Shown one piece after another: positions 1 through 9,200 of a DNA stretch of 14,488 nt; the first letter of the stretch is position 1; each line of letters begins with the position of its first letter. Origin of the DNA: an uncultured Prevotella sp. (lineage in GTDB: Bacteria > Bacteroidota > Bacteroidia > Bacteroidales > Bacteroidaceae); the NCBI GenBank assembly GCA_900770025.1, contig CAAGIW010000026.1:1-14488 (forward strand). The letters are read 5' to 3'. The notes beneath the pieces are model-generated. The model was not told the origin of the DNA. It worked only from the letters and a program-made list of their open reading frames with translations, and searched no databases. The translations under genes were made by a program, and so were the position numbers.

Positions 1-19
1 AAATGGTTCTTTTTGTCAT
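1..19 (-). CDS. Possible N-terminal start of a minus-strand gene leaving the window
   Basis: On the minus strand an ATG at 19-17 opens a frame reading MTKRTI and then leaves the left edge. A TAnnTTTG-like box (TATTTTTG, minus strand, 92-85) lies about 65 bases upstream, which would suit a Bacteroidetes promoter with a leader of about 60 bases. Only six codons are visible and the region is AT-rich, so both the start and the box could be chance. No function can be suggested. Confidence 0.2.
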
Positions 20-206
20 CTGTCTTTCCGTTTATCAGTTACAATGGAACCCCATTGCGCCCTCAAAACGTAAAGACATCTGTTCAAAAATATAAGCAGT
101 TATCATCATAACGCTAATAGCCGATATGGGATTATCTCGACAGGAATACGATGTATTCCCAATAGGAATGCCCTGCTGTTGAGGATTTATGGCAAAATGA
201 AGATGC
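20..206. other. Non-coding stretch left of the valS terminator
   Basis: No reading frame here looks like a gene: all three plus frames open at the left edge hit stops by position 111, and the minus frames are short. It contains a small perfect hairpin, GGAATAC-GAT-GTATTCC (143-159), with no T-run beside it, and the possible minus-strand -7 box at 85-92. Otherwise I see nothing in it. Confidence 0.5.
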
Positions 207-247
207 AAAAACAAGAGGCTTGTCGAGTAAATTCGGCAAGCCTCTTG
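207..247 (-). terminator. Rho-independent terminator of valS
   Basis: A 15-bp stem with one G-U wobble joins 212-226 and 233-247 around a 6-base loop; its outer 11 bp (CAAGAGGCTTG / CAAGCCTCTTG) are perfect. On the minus strand the stem ends directly in a run of five T (plus-strand A 207-211). It begins about 22 bases after the valS stop, which is the expected position. Confidence 0.88.
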
Positions 248-269
248 GGGGGAGTGAAAGCAGCGATGC

Positions 270-2963
270 TTATGACTTCAGTTTTGCGAGTGAAGCCTTG
301 ATGGCGGCTATCTTCTCTTTGCTGTCACTTTGTTTCTTGCGCTCCATCTCAACCACATTGGCAGGTGCATTGGCAACAAATCTCTCGTTGGAAAGCTTCT
401 TCTCGATGCCGCACAGGAATTGCTCTAAATGCTGGAGTTGTGCTTCCAGTTTCTCGATTTCTGCGTCCTTGTCTATCAGATTGCCCAATGGAATGGCAAA
501 TTCGTCGGTGCCAACCATAAAGGCAGATGCGTCGGCATCCTTGGCTGTGACATAATCCACGGAAGACAGATTGGCCATCTTGGTGATGATGGGCAGATAC
601 TTGTCATACGCATGGGTGTTGAGGATTTGCAGCACCAGTGCATTCTTGGGTGCGATGTTCTTCTGGTTGCGGATGGTTCTGACGCCGCTGATTATCTGCT
701 TCACCTTTTCCATCTCGTTCAGCATCGTGCGCTGGTCTTCTGTGATGGAAGGCGTGGAGAGGGGAGAGAACATAATCGACTCGCCTTCTTTCCTGTCGTA
801 GAGATGTTGCCACAGCTCTTCTGTGATGAAAGGCATGAAGGGGTGCAGCAATTTCAGCAACTGTTCAAACTGCTTCAATGCGGTTGAATAGGTTGCGCCG
901 TCGATGGGATAACCATATTCCGGCTTGATCATTTCCAAATACCAGGAAGAGAACTCGTCCCAGAACAGTTTATATACGCACATCAGAGCCTCGCTGATAC
1001 GGTATTTACCGAATAGGGAGTCAACATCTTCGCTTGCTTCGTTTATCTTTGCCTGCATCCAGTTTCCTGCCAGCTTGCATATCTCCGGCTGTTCGATAGA
1101 GTTGTCCACAGCGAAGTTGCTCACCAATCTGAAAGCGTTCCATATTTTATTATTGAAGTTTCTGCCTTGTTCGCACAGCGACTCGTCAAACAGGATGTCG
1201 TTTCCGGCAGGAGCCGACAGCATCATTCCCATGCGCACACCATCGGCACCATATTTCTCGATAAGCTCGATGGGGTCGGGTGAGTTTCCGAGGGATTTTG
1301 ACATCTTGCGTCCCAACTTGTCGCGCACGATACCTGTGAAATACACATTTCTGAACGGTACCTGATGCATGTATTCCTCGCCGGCCATAATCATTCTGGC
1401 CACCCAGAAGAAGATGATGTCGGGAGCGGTGACGAGGTCTGCAGTAGGGTAGTAGTATGAAATTTCCTCGTTGCCGGGCTTGTTGATGCCGTCAAACAGG
1501 GAGATGGGCCATAGCCAGGATGAGAACCATGTGTCTAAGGCATCATCATCTTGCGTCAGGTTGTCAAGGGTCAGGTTGCTGTTGCCGCTTTCCTGCTTGG
1601 CAAGGGCCAAGGCTTCCTCTGCTGTTTCTGCCACAACAAACTTGTCGGCGTCGTAGTAATAGGCGGGAATTCTGTGTCCCCACCAAAGCTGACGGGAGAT
1701 GCACCAATCCTGAATATTCTCTAACCAGTTCTTGTAGGTGGCCTTGTATTTTTCCGGATGGAACACTATTTCACCATCCATAACGGGCTTCAGCGCTATT
1801 TCTGCCAAATGATTCATCTTCAGGAACCATTGCAGTGAAAGTCGTGGCTCGATAACGGTGTCGGGGTTGCGCTCAGAGTAGCCCACCTTGTTGGTATAAT
1901 CCTCCACGCGTTCCATTAACCCTGCTTCGGCAAGGTCGGTTGCAATCTGTTTTCTGCACTCAAATCGGTCCATTCCCACATACAGTGGCGACTGGGCGGA
2001 AATGGTGGCATCCGGATTGAATATGTCGATGGTTTCCAGATGGTGCGTCTTGCCCAGCATGTTGTCGTTGCTGTCGTGTGCAGGAGTCACTTTCAGGCAT
2101 CCAGTGCCAAATTCAATATCCACATATCTGTCTTCAATAACCGGAATCACTCTGTCCACCAAGGGCACAATCACCTTTTTCCCCTTCAGCCACTGGTTTT
2201 TGGGGTCTTTGGGGTTGATACACATGGCCGTGTCTCCCATGATGGTCTCCGGGCGGGTGGTGGCCACCACTGCATAATATCCCTTGCCGTCCTTGTGTAT
2301 GACGTTCGTGTCAGAGTTCAGAAATTCATCCTCTACCGCACAATCGGGTGCCAGATAATACTTGAGATGATAGAGTTTCGATTTCTCTTCACGATATACC
2401 ACCTCCTCGTTGCTCAATGCTGTCTGTGCCTTGGGATCCCAGTTCACCATGCGCAAGCCTCTGTATATATACCCCTTGCGATATAGGTCAACGAACACTT
2501 TGGTGACGCTCTCCGAGCGCTTGTCGTCCATGGTGAACGCCGTTCTGTCCCAATCGCAGGAAGCGCCTAATCTGCGCAACTGCTTCAAGATGATTCCTCC
2601 GTGCTCGTGGGTCCAATCCCAGGCATGGTTCAGAAATTCGCCACGTGTCAGGTCATGCTTCTTGATGCCTTGACCCGCCAGTTTCTTGACCACCTTAGCC
2701 TCTGTGGCAATGGATGCGTGGTCGGTGCCGGGCACCCAACATGCGTTCTTTCCCTCCATTCGGGCCCGGCGCACAAGGATGTCTTGTATGGTGTTGTTGA
2801 GCATGTGACCCATGTGCAGCACCCCCGTAACGTTTGGCGGAGGTATCACCACCGTGTAGGGCTTTCTGCCGTCGGGCTTGCTACTAAACAATTTGTTGTC
2901 TATCCAGTACTGATACCACTTGCTTTCTACAACTTGCGGATCGTATTTTGTTGCTAATTCCAT
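270..2963 (-). CDS. valS: Valyl-tRNA synthetase
   Basis: Cytoplasmic class I synthetase that charges tRNA-Val with valine using ATP. The 897-residue protein shows the family order: N-terminal entry motif PPPNVTG followed by the HIGH-type signature HMGH (residues 50-53), the CP1 editing domain with ATTRPETIMGDTA and GTGCLKVTPAHD, KMSKS at residues 553-557, an anticodon-binding region rich in Trp, and a C-terminal coiled-coil arm (roughly the last 65 residues, Lys/Glu/Leu-rich) typical of bacterial ValRS. Length is normal and nothing is missing. The start ATG at 2963 gives the usual MELATKYDPQVVESKWYQYW opening. It lies 75 bases after proS on the same strand, with a terminator-like hairpin between them, so it may be transcribed mainly on its own. 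No clear -7 box was seen in the short gap. Confidence 0.97.
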   Translation of the reverse strand: MELATKYDPQVVESKWYQYWIDNKLFSSKPDGRKPYTVVIPPPNVTGVLHMGHMLNNTIQDILVRRARMEGKNACWVPGTDHASIATEAKVVKKLAGQGIKKHDLTRGEFLNHAWDWTHEHGGIILKQLRRLGASCDWDRTAFTMDDKRSESVTKVFVDLYRKGYIYRGLRMVNWDPKAQTALSNEEVVYREEKSKLYHLKYYLAPDCAVEDEFLNSDTNVIHKDGKGYYAVVATTRPETIMGDTAMCINPKDPKNQWLKGKKVIVPLVDRVIPVIEDRYVDIEFGTGCLKVTPAHDSNDNMLGKTHHLETIDIFNPDATISAQSPLYVGMDRFECRKQIATDLAEAGLMERVEDYTNKVGYSERNPDTVIEPRLSLQWFLKMNHLAEIALKPVMDGEIVFHPEKYKATYKNWLENIQDWCISRQLWWGHRIPAYYYDADKFVVAETAEEALALAKQESGNSNLTLDNLTQDDDALDTWFSSWLWPISLFDGINKPGNEEISYYYPTADLVTAPDIIFFWVARMIMAGEEYMHQVPFRNVYFTGIVRDKLGRKMSKSLGNSPDPIELIEKYGADGVRMGMMLSAPAGNDILFDESLCEQGRNFNNKIWNAFRLVSNFAVDNSIEQPEICKLAGNWMQAKINEASEDVDSLFGKYRISEALMCVYKLFWDEFSSWYLEMIKPEYGYPIDGATYSTALKQFEQLLKLLHPFMPFITEELWQHLYDRKEGESIMFSPLSTPSITEDQRTMLNEMEKVKQIISGVRTIRNQKNIAPKNALVLQILNTHAYDKYLPIITKMANLSSVDYVTAKDADASAFMVGTDEFAIPLGNLIDKDAEIEKLEAQLQHLEQFLCGIEKKLSNERFVANAPANVVEMERKKQSDSKEKIAAIKASLAKLKS

Positions 2964-3003
2964 CGAAATACAGTTTTTTGCTTACCTATTATATATAATG
3001 TGG

Positions 3004-3032
3004 AAAAATGGCCCGCCTTGTGGATGCCGGGC
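3004..3032 (-). terminator. Probable terminator between proS and valS
   Basis: On the minus strand, just after the proS stop, GCCC(G)GC pairs with GCGGGC (plus-strand 3026-3032 with 3011-3016, one bulged G) around a 9-base loop, followed one to two bases later by TTTTT (plus-strand A 3004-3008). The stem is short but GC-rich. Read-through into valS remains possible because only 40 bases separate it from the valS start. Confidence 0.5.
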
Positions 3033-3038
3033 GGTGCT

Positions 3039-4520
3039 TTAATAGCTTCTTGCGATGATGACCCTGTGCTTGGCAGGCTTGCCGCTCACCATGTCGATGC
3101 CTTCAGTCTGTTCCACGCCAAAGGGCACGCACCTGATGGTGGCTTGCGTTTCTTCCTTGATTTTTGCTTCTGTTTCTTCTGTTCCGTCCCAGTGACACAG
3201 GAAGAAGCCGCCGTCCTTGATTCTTTCCTTAAATTCTTCGTAGTTGTCGCACTCATAGATGTGTGCGTCCCTGAAGGCAAGTGCCTTCTTGAAGATGTTC
3301 TGCTGGATGTCGTCGAGAAGCGACTGCACGTGTTCCACTACAGTGTCGATAGAAACTGTGTATTTCTCCAAGGTGTCACGTCTCATCACCTCCACCGTAC
3401 CGTTCTCAAGGTCTTTGCTGCCCAATACCAGTCTTACGGGTACGCCCTTCAACTCATAGTCGGCAAACTTGAAGCCCGGGCGTTTGTTGTCTGAATCGTC
3501 ATACTTGACGCTGATGCCAAGCGAACGGAGTTTTGACATGATGGGAGCCACCTTTTCTGAAATGGTGCTCAGTTGCTCTGCACCCTTTGAGATGGGAATG
3601 ATGACCACTTGGATGGGGGCCAATCGGGGAGGCAGCACCAAGCCGTTGTCGTCGGAGTGTGTCATGATCAGGGCACCAATCAGTCGGGTAGATACTCCCC
3701 ATGATGTGGCCCATACATATTCCTGCTGGTTCTCCTTATTCAGGAAAGTCACCTCGAATGCCTTGGCAAAGTTCTGCCCCAAGAAGTGGCTGGTACCACT
3801 CTGCAATGCTTTTCCATCCTGCATCATGGCTTCGATGGTGTATGTGTCCAAGGCACCGGCAAAGCGCTCTGTGGCACTCTTCACACCCTGCACAACGGGC
3901 ACCGCCATCCATTGCTCGGCAAAGTCGGCATAAACCTTCAGCATCTGCTGTGCTTTCTGTTCTGCTTCCTCACGGGTGGCATGGGCGGTGTGGCCCTCTT
4001 GCCACAGAAATTCGCTCGTGCGCAGGAACGGGCGGGTGCGCATTTCCCAGCGCATCACGTTGCACCACTGGTTGCACAGCAAGGGTAAGTCACGCCAAGA
4101 GTGTATCCAGTTCTTGTAGGTGTTCCAGATGATTGTTTCAGAAGTTGGGCGCACAATCAGTTCTTCCTCTAATTTTGCCTCGGGGTCAACGACCACTCCG
4201 CTCTTGTCGCTGTTAGCTTTCAGGCGATAGTGGGTCACCACAGCACATTCTTTGGCAAACCCCTCCACGTGCTCTGCTTCCTTAGACAGGAAAGACTTGG
4301 GAATGAGCAGGGGGAAATACGCATTCTGCACCCCTGTGGCCTTGAACATATCGTCCAACTGGCGCTGCATCTTTTCCCATATAGCGTATCCGTATGGTTT
4401 TATCACCATACAGCCTCTCACTGCAGATTGTTCCGCAAGGTCGGCCTTGGTCACCAAATCATTATACCATTGGCTGTAATTGTCAGCCCTTTTTGCTAAA
4501 TCTTTTAATTCCTTTGCCAT
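3039..4520 (-). CDS. proS: Prolyl-tRNA synthetase, archaeal/eukaryote-like short type
   Basis: Cytoplasmic class II synthetase that charges tRNA-Pro. The 493-residue length, the absence of the large INS editing insertion found in E. coli-type ProRS, and the C-terminal extension ending in RSY mark the archaeal/eukaryote-like type, common in Bacteroidetes. Visible motifs are VRPTSET (about 123-129), the class II motif 2 arginine and following loop (157-182, RWEMRTRPFLRTSEF onward, then GHTAH) and motif 3, GVSTRLIGALIMTHSD (275-290). The anticodon-binding domain follows at about 303-410. The start at 4520 gives the common MAKELKDLAKRADNYSQWYN opening and sits about 30 bases downstream of the likely transcription start. 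It is divergent from the OmpA-like lipoprotein gene. Confidence 0.97.
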   Translation of the reverse strand: MAKELKDLAKRADNYSQWYNDLVTKADLAEQSAVRGCMVIKPYGYAIWEKMQRQLDDMFKATGVQNAYFPLLIPKSFLSKEAEHVEGFAKECAVVTHYRLKANSDKSGVVVDPEAKLEEELIVRPTSETIIWNTYKNWIHSWRDLPLLCNQWCNVMRWEMRTRPFLRTSEFLWQEGHTAHATREEAEQKAQQMLKVYADFAEQWMAVPVVQGVKSATERFAGALDTYTIEAMMQDGKALQSGTSHFLGQNFAKAFEVTFLNKENQQEYVWATSWGVSTRLIGALIMTHSDDNGLVLPPRLAPIQVVIIPISKGAEQLSTISEKVAPIMSKLRSLGISVKYDDSDNKRPGFKFADYELKGVPVRLVLGSKDLENGTVEVMRRDTLEKYTVSIDTVVEHVQSLLDDIQQNIFKKALAFRDAHIYECDNYEEFKERIKDGGFFLCHWDGTEETEAKIKEETQATIRCVPFGVEQTEGIDMVSGKPAKHRVIIARSY

Positions 4521-4556
4521 GGTTGCAAATCTCTGTTAAATTCTGAATTTTGCTTG

Positions 4557-4589
4557 CAAAAGTACAAAAAAAAGTTGGAAACGCTACAA
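4557..4589 (-). promoter_or_regulatory. Promoter of proS (Bacteroidetes sigma-ABfr type)
   Basis: On the minus strand TACTTTTG (plus-strand 4557-4564) fits the TAnnTTTG -7 consensus of Bacteroidetes. A TTG (plus-strand CAA 4587-4589) lies 22 bases upstream as a possible -33 element, slightly further than the usual 19-21. The leader to the proS ATG would be about 30 bases. Confidence 0.55.
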
Positions 4590-4606
4590 CATTTAAATAA
4601 ATAGAT

Positions 4607-4614
4607 TATCTTTG
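4607..4614 (+). promoter_or_regulatory. -7 box for the OmpA-like lipoprotein gene
   Basis: TATCTTTG followed by C is a strong match to the Bacteroidetes TAnnTTTG box and lies 34 bases before the ATG at 4649. No TTG sits at the ideal -33 distance; the nearest is at 4575-4577, 29 bases upstream. The intervening sequence is AT-rich and shared with the divergent proS promoter. Confidence 0.6.
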
Positions 4615-4648
4615 CACGATGAATTAAAACATTTAACAAATATCACAC

Positions 4649-5317
4649 ATGAAAAAAGTAAGATTATTTACACTCATTCTTTGTTTGGGTGTTGTGCTTG
4701 TTGGGTGTAACAACACTCAGAAGGGTGCCGCAATAGGTACAGGTGGCGGTGCATTGGTAGGTGCAATCATTGGCAAGATGGCCGGCAACACTGCAGTAGG
4801 TGCAGCCCTTGGTGGTGCCATCGGTGCAGGTACAGGTGCCATCATTGGCAACAGGATGGACAAGGCCAAGAAGCAGGCCGAGCAGGTGCAGAACGCACAG
4901 GTGGAGTCTGTGACCGACAAGAACGGCTTCTCTGCCGTGAAGGTGACATTTGATTCTGGTATTCTTTTTGCCACCAACAAGGCTGATTTGAGTGCAAGTG
5001 CAAAGAACTCTTTGGCTCAGTTTGCCAATGTGCTGAACAGCAACAGGGATTGTGATGTGACCATCATCGGTCATACAGACAATACCGGTTCTGACGCCAT
5101 CAACCAGCCCCTTTCTGTAAACCGTGCTAACAGTGTGTCCAACTACTTGAAGAGCTGCGGTGTGCAGGCTTCGCAGATCAAGTCAGTAGAGGGACAGGGC
5201 TCAACCAATCCCGTGGCTGACAACTCCACCGCAGCAGGACGTCAGCAGAACCGTCGCGTGGAAGTATATATGTATGCGAGCCAGGCGATGATACAGGCGG
5301 CTCAGGCACAGAACTGA
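4649..5317 (+). CDS. Outer-membrane lipoprotein with glycine zipper and OmpA domain
   Basis: The 222-residue protein starts with a lipoprotein signal peptide: positive MKKVR, a hydrophobic core and the lipobox LVGC with Cys20 as acylation site. Residues about 26-70 form a glycine-zipper segment (repeated G-x3-G spacing, GALVGAIIGKMAGN and GAALGGAIGAGTGAIIG), likely membrane-inserting or oligomerising. A short Lys/Gln-rich linker leads to an OmpA-type peptidoglycan-binding domain (about 95-208) with GHTDNTG (141-147), LSVNRANSV, and ADNST...NRRVEV (190-206), the region that in studied OmpA domains contacts diaminopimelate. It probably tethers the outer membrane to the cell wall. The protein resembles YiaD-type lipoproteins, but orthology cannot be judged here. 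mtgA starts 18 bases after its stop, so the two may be co-transcribed. Confidence 0.93.
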   Translation: MKKVRLFTLILCLGVVLVGCNNTQKGAAIGTGGGALVGAIIGKMAGNTAVGAALGGAIGAGTGAIIGNRMDKAKKQAEQVQNAQVESVTDKNGFSAVKVTFDSGILFATNKADLSASAKNSLAQFANVLNSNRDCDVTIIGHTDNTGSDAINQPLSVNRANSVSNYLKSCGVQASQIKSVEGQGSTNPVADNSTAAGRQQNRRVEVYMYASQAMIQAAQAQN

Positions 5318-5335
5318 TTTATCTGTTGACAGTCG

Positions 5336-6040
5336 ATGTTTGTCCTGAAAACATTCGCTAATATAGTAAAATGGATGGTGGTCGCTTTCTTGGCGTCCAC
5401 CATTCTTTCTGTTGTCTTGTTGCGTTTCATTCCGGTGTATTTCACTCCGCTGATGTTCATCAGGGTGGCGCAGCAGATAAAAGAGGGCAAGGAAATTACC
5501 TGGCATCATCACTGGGTGCCTTTAGAGCGGATGTCCGAATATATGCCTTTGGCTGTGGTGGCCAGTGAGGATCAGCGTTTCTATCAGCATCACGGCTTTG
5601 ATTTCAATGCCATAGAAAAAGCCATCCAGCACAACCAGAGCAAGAAGAAGCGCACCAGACATGGTGCCAGTACCATATCGCAGCAAACGGCCAAGAATGT
5701 GTTTCTGTGGCCCGACAGGTCGTGGCTGCGCAAAGGTCTTGAATCCTATTTCACCGTCTTGATAGAATTGATGTGGAGCAAGGAGAGAATCATGGAGGTG
5801 TATTTGAACTCCATTGAGATGGGAGACGGTATCTATGGTGCGGATGCCGTGGCCGAATGGCATTTCCGGTGCACAGCCAAGGATTTGGCAAAAGGTCAAT
5901 GCGCCCTGATAGCGGCAACATTGCCCAACCCTATACGCTATAACTCCTCACGCCCGTCACCCTATATCATTAAGCGGAAAGAACATATATTGAAGGAAAT
6001 GAAGTATATACAGGCTCATCTTAAAGAAAAGAAAGAGTAG
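5336..6040 (+). CDS. mtgA: Monofunctional biosynthetic peptidoglycan transglycosylase
   Basis: A 234-residue GT51 glycosyltransferase that polymerises lipid II into glycan strands at the outer face of the inner membrane. Residues about 10-33 form one transmembrane anchor. The GT51 signatures appear in order: ASEDQRFYQHHGFD (77-90) with the catalytic Glu78; RHGASTISQQTAKN (108-121); KERIMEVYLNSIEMGDGIYG (149-168) with the second catalytic-site Glu154; and AATLPNPIRYN. No transpeptidase domain follows, and the length suits MtgA rather than a class A penicillin-binding protein. The start at 5336 places the anchor immediately after a short cytoplasmic tail. It follows the OmpA-like peptidoglycan-binding lipoprotein by 18 bases, a sensible envelope pair. 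The 212-base gap downstream contains the ileS promoter. Confidence 0.96.
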   Translation: MFVLKTFANIVKWMVVAFLASTILSVVLLRFIPVYFTPLMFIRVAQQIKEGKEITWHHHWVPLERMSEYMPLAVVASEDQRFYQHHGFDFNAIEKAIQHNQSKKKRTRHGASTISQQTAKNVFLWPDRSWLRKGLESYFTVLIELMWSKERIMEVYLNSIEMGDGIYGADAVAEWHFRCTAKDLAKGQCALIAATLPNPIRYNSSRPSPYIIKRKEHILKEMKYIQAHLKEKKE

Positions 6041-6092
6041 GACTGGAGATCTTTTCCCGTCGCTTACAGACGTAATACTTTCTTGAAAAACA

Positions 6093-6157
6093 ACCATTTC
6101 GTTAAGCCAAATGAGCAGAGCCAAGCGTGCTTGAGCTATGCCATGGCGAGAAATGGT
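6093..6157. other. Potential folded element in the mtgA-ileS gap
   Basis: ACCATTTC (6093-6100) and GAAATGGT (6150-6157) are perfect inverted copies, extendable by CG/CG past a bulged A. Between them lie a smaller CAAG-CTTG pair and the palindrome GCCATGGC. It precedes the ileS promoter, so it would be in an mtgA 3' region rather than the ileS leader. No T-run follows. It may be chance; no known RNA family was recognised. Confidence 0.25.
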
Positions 6158-6179
6158 AGGATTTATTCCAACATTTAAT

Positions 6180-6210
6180 TTGGCAGTGTACTTGAATATT
6201 AGTATCTTTG
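6180..6210 (+). promoter_or_regulatory. Promoter of the ileS gene cluster
   Basis: TTG at 6180-6182 (within TTTGGCAG) is followed after exactly 20 bases by TATCTTTG (6203-6210), then C: a near-ideal match to the Bacteroidetes -33 TTG / -7 TAnnTTTG promoter. The expected start of transcription is near 6217, leaving a leader of about 35 bases before the ileS ATG. It probably drives the whole run through rsmE. Confidence 0.75.
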
Positions 6211-6252
6211 CATTGTTTTTTCATTTACATAGGTAAACATTAAGAATAGAAT

Positions 6253-9200
6253 ATGGCCAAGTTTGCTGAACACAAACAGTTTGATTTGACGAGAGTTAAC
6301 AATGAAATATTGGAGCAGTGGAATGGTTTGGATATATTCCACAAGTCCATTGACGAGAAGGACGGTTGTCCTCAGTTTATCTTTTTTGAAGGACCTCCTT
6401 CCGCCAATGGCCATCCGGGTATTCATCATGTGTTGGCGCGTTCTATCAAAGACACGTTCAACAGATACATGACCATGAAAGGTTATCAGGTGCGCAGAAA
6501 GGCTGGATGGGATACTCATGGTCTTCCGGTAGAGTTGAGCGTGGAAAAGGAACTGGGCATCACCAAGGCGGACATTGATAACAAGGAAAGCAAACGATAT
6601 ATTTCCACGGCAGATTACAACAGAAAGTGTAGGGAAAATGTGATGAAGTTTACTGCCGAGTGGCGTAAACTGACAGAACAGATGGGTTATTTTGTTGACC
6701 TTGACCATCCTTACATCACCTATGACAATAAATACATCGAAACTTTATGGTGGCTCCTGAAGCAGCTGTACGACAAAGGGTTATTATATAAAGGGTACAC
6801 CATCCAACCATATTCCCCGGGAGCAGGAACAGGTCTTTCTTCACACGAATTGAATCAACCTGGCTGCTACAGGGATGTCAAGGACACCACCTGTACCGCT
6901 CTTTTTGAAATCAAGTCAGAGCAACCTCTGTGGGGCGAGTGGGGCAAGGCCTATTTTGCAGCATGGACAACCACGCCTTGGACGCTCCCCTCAAACACTG
7001 CCCTCTGCGTGGGGCCCAAGATTACCTATGCGGTGGTGCAGACTTACAACCCCTATACAGACGACAAGATTACTGTGGTGGTGGCAGAATCCCGCCTGTC
7101 TGCCTACTTCAATGAAAAAGGCAAGGAGACGGATTTGGACAGCTACAAGCACGGTGACAAGATAGTGCCTTACAGGGTGGTGAAGGTAATGACCGGCGCC
7201 GAACTCTGTGGCATGGAATACAAGCAACTGATGCCGTGGGTGAAACCCTGTCAGAAGTTGGATGCCAATGCCCCTGCCTATGTGCAGCAATATGCAGAGG
7301 CACATGCTGACAAGGTCTTCACATCAGAGAGTGGCAAGGATCGCTTTGTCGAGATGGCTGATTGTGCCTTCCGCGTGATACCGGGCGATTATGTCACCAC
7401 AGAAGATGGTACGGGTATCGTGCATATTGCGCCTACTTTCGGTGCCGATGATGCCAAGGTGGCAAAGGACGCCCATATTTCCCCCCTGTTCCTGATCAAC
7501 AAAAAGGGTGAGACAAGGCCAATGGTTGACTTGGAGGGCAAGTATTACAGGATGGAAGAGTTGGACGAACACTTTGTTGCATCGTGTGTGTCGTGCGACT
7601 GCTATTCACAATATGCAGGAGAGTATGTGAAGAATGCGTACAAACCAGAGTTCAATGTCAATGGCAAGTATGATGAAGCGGCTGCGGCAAAGGCTGAAGA
7701 CCTGAACATCGTGCTTTGCATGACCCTCAAGCAGGCAGGCGAGGTGCTCAGAATAGAAAAGCATGTGCACAACTATCCCCATTGCTGGCGTACAGACAAG
7801 CCCGTGCTGTATTATCCTCTCGACTCATGGTTTATCCGTTCCACTGCGAAAAAGGATAGAATGGTAGAACTGAACAAAACCATCAACTGGAAACCTGAAA
7901 GCACTGGTAGCGGCAGGTTTGGCAACTGGTTGGAAAACCTGAATGACTGGAACCTCTCGCGCTCCCGTTTCTGGGGAACTCCTCTGCCGATATGGCGTGA
8001 CGAAGATGGCGAGGAAAAATGTATCGGTAGCTTGCAGGAACTGTATGCAGAGATTGACAAGGCTGTAAGTGCCGGCGTCATGTCTTCTAACCCGTTGAAG
8101 GAAAAAGGCTTTGTTCCGGGTGACTATTCACAGGAGAACTACGACTTGATTGACCTACACAGGCCTTTTGTGGATGACATTTATTTGGTGAGTTCAAAAG
8201 GCAAGGTGATGAAACGGGAAAGCGACCTGATAGACGTGTGGTTCGATTCAGGTTCCATGCCTTATGCCCAGATTCATTATCCTTTTGAAAACAAGGAACT
8301 CATAGACGACAGGATTGCCTTCCCCGCTGACTTCATCAACGAGGGAGTGGATCAAACCCGTGGCTGGTTCTTCACTCTTCATGCCATTGCCACTATGGTC
8401 TTCGACAGTGTGGCATTCAAGAATGTGATTTCTACAGGTCTTGTGCTCGATGCTAAGGGCAACAAGATGTCGAAGCACGTGGGCAATGTGGTCAATCCGT
8501 TTGAGATGATGGACAAATATGGAGCCGATCCTGTCAGATTCTACATGATGACCAATTCAGAGCCATGGGATAATCTGAAGTTCGATCCGGAGGGCGTTGA
8601 CGAAGTGAAACGCAAGTTCTTCGGCACCTTGTTCAACACCTATTCGTTCTTCAGTTTGTATGCCAATGTGGATGGGTTTGATTACAAGGAAGCAGATGTT
8701 CCGTTGAATGAACGACCGGAAATCGACCGCTGGATTCTGTCTGTCTTGCACACCTTGGTTCAGAATGTGGACAAGGAGATGCAGGATTATGACCCGACCA
8801 GAGCCGGACGACTGATAGAGCAGTTTGTGAACGATGATTTGAGCAACTGGTATGTGCGTCTCAACAGAAAACGTTTCTGGGGCAAGGAGATGAGTACCGA
8901 CAAACTGTCGGCTTTCCAGACGTTATACACCTGTTTGGAAACCGTGGCAAAACTGCTTGCACCGTTTGCTCCATTCTATGCTGACCGTTTGTATCTTGAC
9001 TTGCAGGGAGCATCGCACCGAGAGGCACACGCCTCGGTTCATTTGGCTGCCTATCCCCAGGCAGACGCCTCTTTCATCGACGAGGAATTAGAGATGAAGA
9101 TGTGTATGGCGCAGAAAATCACGTCCATGGTTCTTGCGCTTCGCAGGAAAGTCAATATCAAGGTGAGACAACCGCTGCATGAAATCATGATTCCTGCTGT

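Noticed and set aside
111..120. Ten-base match ACGCTAATAG shared with 13926-13935
   Set aside because: Too short to mean more than chance in a window of this size, and the surroundings do not match.
6041..6252. T-box or other amino-acid-sensing leader for ileS
   Set aside because: The folded part lies upstream of the likely promoter and the true leader is only about 35 bases; no T-box or specifier-loop sequence is visible.
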